Below, piece by piece: positions 7,493-13,463 of a stretch of DNA of 14,267 nt; position 1 is the stretch's first letter; every line of letters starts with the position of its first letter. The notes under the pieces are model-generated. The model did not search any database. It worked only from the letters and a program-made list of their open reading frames with translations, and was not told the DNA's origin. The translations under genes and the position numbers were made by a program. The stretch comes from an uncultured bacterium (lineage in GTDB: Bacteria; Armatimonadota; UBA5829; DSUL01): the NCBI GenBank assembly GCA_937967775.1, contig CALCJH010000039.1, positions 1-14,267 on the forward strand, given 5' to 3'.

Positions 7493-8086
7493 GTGGAGAT
7501 TGAGACGCCTTCGGCGCTTCAGAAGGTGGAAGATAACGACCTGGCCCGGCGTGCGGCGGAAGGGGACCGGCGGGCCTTCGACCGGCTGGTGCACCGCTGG
7601 CGCGACCGTCTCTGGAGCGTCGCTTCCCGGATGTGCCGGGATTACGACGACGCGCAAGACGTCCTGGTGGGAGCATTCAGCCGGGCGTATTCGCGCATCC
7701 ATCAGTTCCGGGGGGATGCCAGCTTCGGGACGTGGCTTTTCCGCATCGCCGCAAACGAGTGCATGGGGTTGCGCCGGTCCGAGTCGCGGAAGGCGGAGCG
7801 CCTGGAGCGAGAGACCAACCGCGGCCTGGAGACCAGGGAGTTGCCGGACCTGTCTCTCCTGCCGGAGGAGGCGGCCCTCTCTTCCGATCTGATGGACGCC
7901 ATCAACCGGGCGGCGGGATCCCTTTCCGAACCCCTGCGGATCGTCTTTCTGCTGCGGGACGTGGAAGGCTTTTCCAATGAGGAGGTCGCAGAGATTCTGG
8001 GCATCAGCGTTCCGGCAGTGAAGAGCCGCCTGCACAGAGCGCGCGCCGCCGTGCGCACGGAGTTGGAGCATTACCTTGCATCCTGA
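7493..8086 (+). CDS. ECF-type RNA polymerase sigma factor
   Basis: A 197-aa sigma-70 family factor of the extracytoplasmic function group, with region 2 and region 4 but no region 3. Region 2 covers about residues 24-92, including DYDDAQDVLVGAFSRAY at 50-66 (the -10 recognition helix area) and FGTWLFRIAANECM at 78-91. Region 4 covers about 135-190, with the helix-turn-helix SNEEVAEILGISVPAVKSRL at 161-180 that reads the -35 element. I chose the GTG at 7493 because AAAGGGAGG lies 6 nt upstream; an in-frame TTG at 7469 lacks such a site. It starts 33 nt after the DUF2207 gene and overlaps the next gene by 11 nt, the standard arrangement for a sigma factor with its anti-sigma partner. Its target promoters are not evident in this window. 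Confidence 0.92.
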   Translation: MEIETPSALQKVEDNDLARRAAEGDRRAFDRLVHRWRDRLWSVASRMCRDYDDAQDVLVGAFSRAYSRIHQFRGDASFGTWLFRIAANECMGLRRSESRKAERLERETNRGLETRELPDLSLLPEEAALSSDLMDAINRAAGSLSEPLRIVFLLRDVEGFSNEEVAEILGISVPAVKSRLHRARAAVRTELEHYLAS

Positions 8087-8339
8087 GTCTGGAGAGCAAG
8101 CTGCGGTGGACTGCGGACGGGTCCGCGAGATGCTTCTGGAGATCGGCTCAGGGGGCGAAGCAGCGCTTGCGGAGTCCCTGCAACGCCACTTGGACGAGTG
8201 TCCGGCCTGCTCCCGCGAGTTCCGGAGCGTGGAGACACTGGTCAGGCTCGCCCGTCGAGCCCTCCACACGCCGGTACCCGAGGAGGTCTGCCGCCATCTG
8301 GACCAGGTGCTGTTCGGCGAGGGGGATCACGGCGGATGA
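8076..8339 (+). CDS. Small soluble zinc-binding anti-sigma factor (zf-HC2/ZAS type)
   Basis: An 87-aa protein that should bind and inhibit the sigma factor encoded just upstream. It contains the ZAS zinc motif: Cys13, then His38-x3-Cys42-x2-Cys45 (in HLDECPAC). There is no transmembrane helix and no C-terminal sensor domain, so it is essentially a bare anti-sigma domain acting in the cytoplasm, possibly redox- or zinc-responsive like RsrA. The TTG at 8076 has GGAG 7 nt upstream and overlaps the sigma gene by 11 nt. An in-frame GTG at 8106, with GGAGAG 9 nt upstream, would give a 77-aa product starting directly before the first zinc cysteine, which also fits the family. Both keep all zinc ligands. 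It precedes the permease genes by 37 nt. Confidence 0.85.
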   Translation: MHPESGEQAAVDCGRVREMLLEIGSGGEAALAESLQRHLDECPACSREFRSVETLVRLARRALHTPVPEEVCRHLDQVLFGEGDHGG

Positions 8340-8376
8340 GAATTCCCGTTGCCTGTCAAAACGGAGGCGGATTCGT

Positions 8377-9282
8377 ATGAGCGCCCGGCGCCGCAATTTG
8401 CGCAACGGCCTGCTCTTCTGCAGCCCGGCCATCATAGGGCTGGCGGTGTTCACAGCCTATCCGGTGCTGGCCAGCCTCTACTACAGCTTCTGCAACTACA
8501 CTGTCCTGAAGCCGGCCACGTTTGTAGGACTGGCCAACTACCGCGCACTCATTGCGGACAAGTTCTTCTATCAATCCCTCTACAATACGCTTTACTATGC
8601 GGTGCTATCCGTCCCTCTGGGAATGGTGACCGCTTTTCTGCTGGCGGTGCTGCTGAACGCGAAGGTCCGGGGTCTGGCGTTCTTCCGCACCATCTTCTAT
8701 CTGCCTTCTATCGTTCCGGTGGTTGCCAGCTCCGTGCTCTGGTTGTGGCTGCTGAACCCGGACAGCGGGATGGTGAACGCCATCATTGACGCCATCGGCC
8801 GGATGCTGGGCATCCCCCTGCAGGGGCCGGGCTGGATGCAGTCGCCCGAGTGGAGCAAACCCTCGCTCATCCTGATGAGCACCTGGGGGGTGGGGGGCTG
8901 GATGGTCATCTTCCTGGCCGGTCTTCAGGATGTCCCTCGTGAGATGTACGAGGCGGCGGCGATAGACGGCGCAGGGCGCGGAGGAATGCTCTGGCACGTT
9001 ACGGTACCGTTCATGGGCCGCCACATCGTATTTGTCACCGTGATGGGGCTGATCGGGGCGTCTCAGTTCTTCGCGCCGGCATACGTGATGACGGGAGGTT
9101 CGGGCGAGCCCGCCGGCTCGACCCTGTTCTACAGCCTGTATCTGTTCCAGCAGGCTTTCAGTTACTTCCAGATGGGTTACGCCTGCGCGCTGGCGTGGGT
9201 GCTTTTTGCGGTCATTTTCGCCGGGACACTGCTGTTCTTCAAGGCGACCGGGCGTTTTGCGGAGGCCACCGGTGAAGGCTGA
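8377..9282 (+). CDS. Sugar ABC transporter permease, MalF/UgpA-like
   Basis: A 301-aa inner-membrane permease of the carbohydrate-uptake family (CUT1). About six transmembrane helices are visible, beginning near residues 12-33 and 70-95. The EAA loop that docks the ATPase is at about 189-215 (EMYEAAAIDGAGRGGMLWHV, then TVPFMG). The substrate is not deducible; by family these transport oligosaccharides or glycerol phosphates. The ATG has GGAGG 9 nt upstream (8363-8367), and the frame upstream of it is just overlap with the anti-sigma gene. It ends by overlapping the next permease by 11 nt, so the two should form a heterodimeric channel. No substrate-binding protein or ATPase gene is present in the window, although binding-protein genes normally sit next to such permeases. 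Confidence 0.92.
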   Translation: MSARRRNLRNGLLFCSPAIIGLAVFTAYPVLASLYYSFCNYTVLKPATFVGLANYRALIADKFFYQSLYNTLYYAVLSVPLGMVTAFLLAVLLNAKVRGLAFFRTIFYLPSIVPVVASSVLWLWLLNPDSGMVNAIIDAIGRMLGIPLQGPGWMQSPEWSKPSLILMSTWGVGGWMVIFLAGLQDVPREMYEAAAIDGAGRGGMLWHVTVPFMGRHIVFVTVMGLIGASQFFAPAYVMTGGSGEPAGSTLFYSLYLFQQAFSYFQMGYACALAWVLFAVIFAGTLLFFKATGRFAEATGEG

Positions 9283-10135
9283 TCGTGGCGCTGTGGTCAG
9301 CGATCCTCTGCAGCCGGGACCGGCAGGGCGCGTCCTGGTCTACGGACTGCTGATCCTTTTTTCGGCCATTTTCGCCGCCCCGTTCTTCTGGCTGGTCACA
9401 TCGGCCGTCAAGAGACCCGAGCAGTTGATGGCCTATCCCATCCAGTGGATCCCGGATCCCGTGGTCTGGTCCAACTTCCGGGAGGGATGGGAATTCCGGC
9501 CGTTCTCGCTCTACCTGCGCAACACACTCTACGTCGCCGTGCTCAGCACCATCGGATCCGTGCTCTCCAGCTCGCTGGTCGCCTACGGGCTCACGCGCAT
9601 CGAATGGCCGGGAAGACGGCTGCTGTTCGTCACGCTCATCGGAACGATGATGCTCCCCGGGCAGGTGGTGATGGTGCCGCTGTTTGCGCTGTTTGTCCGG
9701 CTGGGGTGGGTGGATACGTTCAAACCCCTGTGGGTGCCGGCGTTCTTTGCAGGGGCTTTCTATGTGTATCTGCTCCGCGGATTCTTCCAGGCCATCCCGC
9801 GCGATCTGAGCGAGGCTGCCACCATTGACGGGGCCAGCGAATGGGCCATCTACTGGCGCATCGTGATGCCTCTGGCGCGGCCTGCACTGGCCACGGTGGG
9901 GCTGTTCGCGTTCATCGGTGCCTGGAACGATTTTGTCGGTCCACTGATCTACATCGTGAACGAGAACAACTATACGCTCGCGCTCGGCCTCTCGATGTTC
10001 CGTGGCCAGTATGGCACCTACTGGCACTACCTTCTGGCTGTTTCCACGCTGGTCACCATTCCCATCGTGGTGCTGTTCTTCTTCACGCAGCGCACGTTCA
10101 TCCAGGGCATCACGATGACTGGCCTGAAGGGCTAG
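9272..10135 (+). CDS. Sugar ABC transporter permease, MalG/UgpE-like
   Basis: A 287-aa inner-membrane permease, the second half of a CUT1 sugar importer. The first helix spans about residues 20-43. The EAA loop is at about 179-203 (LSEAATIDGASEWAIYWRIV, then MPLARP). The C-terminus FIQGITMTGLKG is the conserved end of MalG-type permeases. I chose the GTG at 9272 because GGAGG (9261-9265) lies 6 nt upstream and the start overlaps the end of the first permease; upstream codons in this frame are out-of-frame readings of that gene. It is the last gene of the six-gene run and is followed within 13 nt by a hairpin terminator. The ATPase is presumably shared and encoded elsewhere, as is common in this family. 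Confidence 0.92.
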   Translation: MKADRGAVVSDPLQPGPAGRVLVYGLLILFSAIFAAPFFWLVTSAVKRPEQLMAYPIQWIPDPVVWSNFREGWEFRPFSLYLRNTLYVAVLSTIGSVLSSSLVAYGLTRIEWPGRRLLFVTLIGTMMLPGQVVMVPLFALFVRLGWVDTFKPLWVPAFFAGAFYVYLLRGFFQAIPRDLSEAATIDGASEWAIYWRIVMPLARPALATVGLFAFIGAWNDFVGPLIYIVNENNYTLALGLSMFRGQYGTYWHYLLAVSTLVTIPIVVLFFFTQRTFIQGITMTGLKG

Positions 10136-10139
10136 CTGC

Positions 10140-10172
10140 ATAAAGAATGGGCCGCCCCCTAAGAGCGGCCCA
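10140..10172 (-). terminator. Terminator between convergent operons
   Basis: A perfect 8-bp stem (TGGGCCGC at 10148-10155, GCGGCCCA at 10165-10172) with a 9-nt loop lies between the ends of the permease operon and porB. Read on the minus strand it is followed directly by TTCTTTAT, so it is a good intrinsic terminator for the por operon. Downstream of it on the plus strand there is no comparable T-run, so termination of the permease transcript there is likely weaker. Confidence 0.7.
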
Positions 10173-10207
10173 CAGTTGCCGTTTGATGCAGTCAGCCTTG
10201 CGGCTTC

Positions 10208-11161
10208 TTAGCCCGCTGCCACCGGTTCCCTGGCGGGGATGGGCTCGCCGGCCAGTGTCAGCAGGCGCTCCCATTTCTCGTCCACGTGCTTCTGGAACTC
10301 GGGCAGCATCCACTCATTGCCCGGCCGGAACAGATGCCGGTATTTGGTCTGCTTCTTGAGATACGCCTCCACCGGCATCTTCTCGCGCGGCTTGTAGGTG
10401 ATCTTGTACTGCCCGTCCACCACTTCGTACAGCGGCCATGCGCAGGTGTTCACGGCCAGTCTGCCCAGCTCAATGGTCTCCTCCGGCGGGAAGGCCCACC
10501 CCAGCCGGCAGGGAGCCAGCACGTTGATGAACGACGGCCCATCCGTATCCAGCGCCTTCTGCATCTTGGTGATCAGGTCGTTCCAGAAGCTCGGAGAGCC
10601 CTGGGCCACATACGGGATGCCGTGGGCCACCAGGATGGCCGTCAGATCCTTCTCGAACTGCTTCTTGCCGTAACCTTTGCGGCCAACCGGAGTGGTGGTC
10701 GTCTCCGCCCCGAACATCGTGGCGCCGGAGCGCTGAACTCCGGTGTTCATGTACGCCTCGTTGTTGTAGCAGATGTAAAGCATCCGGTGACCGCGCTCCA
10801 TCGCCCCGGAAAGCGACTGCAGCCCGATGTCGTAGGTGCCGCCGTCGCCGCCGAATGCCACGAAGCGGACCTCCTTGTCATACTTGCCCTGGCGCTTCAG
10901 AGACTGGTAGGCTGCTTCAACTCCGGAGATGGTGGCCGCCGCGTTCTCAAACGCGCTGTGGATGAAAGGAGTGTTCCAGCTCGTGTAGGGGAACAGGGTG
11001 CTGGTCACCTCCAGGCATCCGGTAGCGCATCCCACCACCAGCGGCTGGTCTGCCGCCATCATCAGCATCCGGGCGACGATGGGAGCGCTGCAGCCCGCAC
11101 AGGCGCGGTGCCCCCCAGTGAATCGCTCAGGCTTGCGGGAAAGCTCTTTCAGGTTCGCCAT
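10208..11161 (-). CDS. porB: Pyruvate:ferredoxin oxidoreductase, beta subunit
   Basis: A 317-aa cytoplasmic subunit that binds thiamine diphosphate and one [4Fe-4S] cluster in pyruvate:ferredoxin oxidoreductase, which converts pyruvate and CoA to acetyl-CoA, CO2 and reduced ferredoxin. The cluster ligands are visible as Cys21-x2-Cys24, Cys49 (in GCATGC) and Cys218 (in APCRLGW); the spacing of the first three matches the proximal cluster of Desulfovibrio PFOR. The thiamine motif is GGDGGTYDIG at 104-113 followed by YNNEAYMNTG at 132-141. The ATG is preceded by GAGGAT 8 nt upstream. It is the last gene of the por operon, 50 nt after porA. A branched-chain 2-oxoacid oxidoreductase is the main alternative. 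Confidence 0.92.
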   Translation of the reverse strand: MANLKELSRKPERFTGGHRACAGCSAPIVARMLMMAADQPLVVGCATGCLEVTSTLFPYTSWNTPFIHSAFENAAATISGVEAAYQSLKRQGKYDKEVRFVAFGGDGGTYDIGLQSLSGAMERGHRMLYICYNNEAYMNTGVQRSGATMFGAETTTTPVGRKGYGKKQFEKDLTAILVAHGIPYVAQGSPSFWNDLITKMQKALDTDGPSFINVLAPCRLGWAFPPEETIELGRLAVNTCAWPLYEVVDGQYKITYKPREKMPVEAYLKKQTKYRHLFRPGNEWMLPEFQKHVDEKWERLLTLAGEPIPAREPVAAG

Positions 11162-11211
11162 TTCTTATTATCCTCAGAATCCGTTTCCGTTCTTCTCGAT
11201 CCGCTGCGCCT

Positions 11212-12441
11212 CTACTCGCGCACACCCAGGTAGGTGAATCGCTCCTTCACCTGACCGGTCTTCCCGATCTCTAGCAGCTCATCAAAGACCTGCCGGATCA
11301 ACGCGGGTCCGCAGTCCCGTCCGCCCAGACCGTACACGTAGTCCTTCATCGGCGGGCGGTTCTTCGACTCGTAAAGCGCAGAGCGCAGCTCACCGAATAG
11401 CGGTCCGCCCAGGCCGGCCAGCCCGTCCGAGCGGTCCATCACGCCTACGGCCTTGCGCCCTTCCAGCAGGGCGGCCATCTCGTCATAGGGGAACGGGCGG
11501 AACACGCGGATTTTCAGCAGACCGGCCTTCACGCCGGCCTCGCGCAGATCGTCCACCACGGTCTTGGCCGTGCCAGCCGTGGAGCCCAGCAGCACGAGGA
11601 CATACTCCGCATCGTCCAGCTTGTAGCCCTCATACAGGCCGTAGCTGCGGCCGCTGATCTTGCCGTACTCCTTCCCGATCTCCAAGATGACCTCTTTGGC
11701 TTTCGCGATCGGCTCAGCAAGCTGGCGGCGGTGTTCGAAGTAGAAGTCCGTGAAATCCAGGGGCCCGAAAGTGCGCGGGGTGTCCACATCCAACAGCTTG
11801 ACCTTCGGATTGTAGGTTCCCACGAACTCCCGGATGGTGTCATCCGGCAGCACCTTCACCACCTCCATCCCGTGGCTGATGATGAACCCGTCCATAGTCA
11901 CCATCGCAGGTAGCAGAACGTCCGGGTGCTCGGCGATGCGGATGGCCTGGATGGTGTTGTCGTAAGCTTCCTGCGCGTCCTCGCTGAAGATCTGGATCCA
12001 CCCCGAGTCCCGCGCGCCCATGGTATCCGAGTGGTCGCAGTGGATGTTGATGGGCGCCGAAAGCGCACGGTTCACGTCGGCCAGCACGATGGGAAGCCTC
12101 AGCCCGGCCGCGATGTAGAGCATCTCCCACATCAGGGCCAGCCCCTGAGCGCTCGTCCCGGTCATCACCCGAGCACCTGCAGCCGAAGCCCCGATGCACG
12201 CGCTCATCGCGGAGTGCTCGCTCTCCACCGCCACATATTCGGTGTCCACAAGCCCGTCTGCGACATAGTTGGAGAAGATCTGGACGATCTCGGTGGCGGG
12301 AGTGATGGGGTAGGCGGCGACGACGTCGGGGTTGATCTGTTTCATCGCCATGGCAACGGCTTCGTTGCCGGTGAGTGCGGCGATCTCCTGGGCGGCCTCC
12401 GGCCCCTTGGCCGCCTTATCCTTGACTTTCGCTTCTGACAA
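11212..12441 (-). CDS. porA: Pyruvate:ferredoxin oxidoreductase, alpha subunit
   Basis: A 409-aa subunit carrying the pyrimidine-binding and transketolase C-terminal-like domains of pyruvate:ferredoxin oxidoreductase. Family motifs include AAYPITPATEI at 42-52, the ESEHSAMSACIGAS segment at 73-86, TGTSAQGL at 94-101, and RALSAPINIHCDHSDTMGARDSGW at 125-148 in two adjoining blocks. The C-terminal half (about 255-400) contains VLLGSTAGTAKTVVDDLR and FRPFPYDE. The first 20 residues are a charged, alanine-rich extension. The start is TTG, with AAGGAG 7 nt upstream (12449-12454); an ATG closer to that site is in another frame. A small hairpin lies between porC and this gene. No ferredoxin domain is fused to it. 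Confidence 0.92.
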   Translation of the reverse strand: MSEAKVKDKAAKGPEAAQEIAALTGNEAVAMAMKQINPDVVAAYPITPATEIVQIFSNYVADGLVDTEYVAVESEHSAMSACIGASAAGARVMTGTSAQGLALMWEMLYIAAGLRLPIVLADVNRALSAPINIHCDHSDTMGARDSGWIQIFSEDAQEAYDNTIQAIRIAEHPDVLLPAMVTMDGFIISHGMEVVKVLPDDTIREFVGTYNPKVKLLDVDTPRTFGPLDFTDFYFEHRRQLAEPIAKAKEVILEIGKEYGKISGRSYGLYEGYKLDDAEYVLVLLGSTAGTAKTVVDDLREAGVKAGLLKIRVFRPFPYDEMAALLEGRKAVGVMDRSDGLAGLGGPLFGELRSALYESKNRPPMKDYVYGLGGRDCGPALIRQVFDELLEIGKTGQVKERFTYLGVRE

Positions 12442-12469
12442 CGGTCATCTCCTTGACATTCTGAGAAAT

Positions 12470-12486
12470 CCGGGACCTGACCCCGG
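12470..12486 (-). other. Intercistronic hairpin between porC and porA
   Basis: CCGGG at 12470-12474 pairs with CCCGG at 12482-12486 around a 7-nt loop. On the minus strand it is followed by ATTTCT, weakly U-rich. It might set the relative level of the distal por genes by partial termination or RNA processing. The stem is short and chance is possible in GC-rich DNA. Confidence 0.25.
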
Positions 12487-12497
12487 CGCGCAAGAAA

Positions 12498-13082
12498 CTA
12501 TCCCTTCTGCGCCTTAACAACCTCATATGCTTTGCGGATGGCCTCAAGGTTCCCCTGGATGACCTCGGGCTTGTTCCGGAACTTCTTCTGAAGCTTTTTC
12601 TCCGTGTCCTCGATCATGTGGTTAAAGTCCACGATCTCCGTTGCGCCGACCAGCGCGCCGAGCATCGGGGTGTTCGGGATGTTGCGTCCGATCGTTTCCA
12701 TGGCGATGGCGGAGGCATCCAGAACGTAGAGCTTCTGCCCGTTCAGCTTCAGCTTTTCGCGCATCTTTTCGGCCGGCTCGCCGGTGTTCACCAGCACCAC
12801 CCCATCATCATCCAGACCCTTGGTCACGTCCACGGACCCGATCAGTGTGGGATCCAGGATGACCACCACGTTGGGCTTCTCAACAGCCGAGTGGATGGTA
12901 ATCGGCTCGTCGCTGATGCGGTTGTAGGAAGCGACCGGGGCGCCCATCCGCTCCGGACCGTACTCCGGAAAAGCCTGCATATACATTCCCGCGCCCAGAC
13001 ACGCGTCACCGAACAGAAGCGCGGCGGTCTTGGCTCCCTGCCCCCCGCGTCCGTGCCAGCGGATCTCGATCAGTCTGCCCAT
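12498..13082 (-). CDS. porC: Pyruvate:ferredoxin oxidoreductase, gamma subunit
   Basis: A 194-aa gamma subunit of the same complex; in this fold it contributes to CoA binding. The family signature is IRWHGRGGQGAKTAA at 7-21, followed by FPEYGPERMGAPV at 38-50 and VVILDPTL at 73-80. The gene starts at the ATG at 13082. The best ribosome site, AAGGAG at 13095-13100, is 12 nt upstream, rather far; codons upstream in this frame include no better start. It is the first gene of the operon and is followed 56 nt later by porA. The usual delta subunit (two [4Fe-4S] ferredoxin) is not present between gamma and alpha, nor elsewhere in the window. Length is normal for the family. Confidence 0.92.
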   Translation of the reverse strand: MGRLIEIRWHGRGGQGAKTAALLFGDACLGAGMYMQAFPEYGPERMGAPVASYNRISDEPITIHSAVEKPNVVVILDPTLIGSVDVTKGLDDDGVVLVNTGEPAEKMREKLKLNGQKLYVLDASAIAMETIGRNIPNTPMLGALVGATEIVDFNHMIEDTEKKLQKKFRNKPEVIQGNLEAIRKAYEVVKAQKG

Positions 13083-13318
13083 AGCGAAGAAAGACTCCTT
13101 AGTGATTGTGACTTTGCAGACGCCCGTCCCCGGCGTACCTGTATCCGCGCGGCTGCCTCTCCGTGTTCGGGCACATCCTGTCGCGGGAAACCGTTCAAGA
13201 CGCCGGGAAGCAGGTGTGAGGCCGCTCCCGAAGCGTCCCGCCGGTCCCGGCGTGAGAGGCCGGAGCGTCGCCCCTTCGCAGGAAGCCCGGCGGGGCACAG
13301 CGCCGCGGGCCGCGGCGG
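13083..13318 (-). promoter_or_regulatory. Long GC-rich structured leader of the por operon
   Basis: About 230 nt lie between the predicted start of transcription and porC. No gene is supported here. Read as RNA on the minus strand, an 8-bp outer stem (13287-13294 with 13237-13244) encloses an inner hairpin of 5 bp (13259-13263 with 13247-13251). A further small hairpin lies near 13221-13237, and a 7-bp stem with a 3-nt loop (13301-13307, 13311-13317) straddles the expected transcription start. I do not recognise a known riboswitch class. In such GC-rich DNA some pairing is expected by chance. Confidence 0.35.
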
Positions 13319-13347
13319 ATTATAGCACAATGCGTGGCCTTTCACAA
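13319..13347 (-). promoter_or_regulatory. Sigma-70-type promoter of the por operon
   Basis: On the minus strand a TTGTGA -35 box (13342-13347; four of six consensus positions) is separated by exactly 17 nt from a perfect TATAAT -10 box (13319-13324). It is the best promoter in the window and points at porC. The bases just after the -10 box are entirely G and C, a discriminator type often linked to stringent (ppGpp) control; that link is inference. Confidence 0.75.
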
Positions 13348-13389
13348 TCAGCCGCTTTCCAGCGAATACTTCGCAAATGCGGAGCATTC

Positions 13390-13407
13390 CCGACATCATG
13401 ATATCGG
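13390..13407. promoter_or_regulatory. Imperfect 18-bp palindrome upstream of the por promoter
   Basis: CCGACATCATGATATCGG pairs at eight of nine positions in each half, with ATCATGAT at its centre. Its centre is about 85-90 nt upstream of the expected por transcription start, a position suited to an activator site. It lies just beyond the stop of the TPR gene. The rest of the gap between 13348 and 13463 shows no gene. Confidence 0.35.
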
Positions 13408-13463
13408 CGTCACCACCCCTCCGGCAACCGTACTTTGGGACCATGCCAGGTTGCTACAGCCGC

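Noticed and set aside
8167..8376. In-frame upstream extension of the first permease
   Set aside because: It overlaps the anti-sigma gene and is Arg/Ser-rich; the ATG at 8377 has a ribosome site and the expected permease N-terminus.
10286..11233. 315-codon plus-strand open frame
   Set aside because: Antisense to porB, whose cysteine and thiamine motifs are unambiguous.
13070..13444. 124-codon minus-strand open frame over the por promoter and leader
   Set aside because: It runs across the -35/-10 promoter and into the start of porC, is Arg/Gly/Ala-rich, and shows no family resemblance.
13424..13454. GCAACC/GGTTGC inverted repeat after the TPR gene as a terminator
   Set aside because: Six-bp stem with a 19-nt loop and no T-run; too weak to call.
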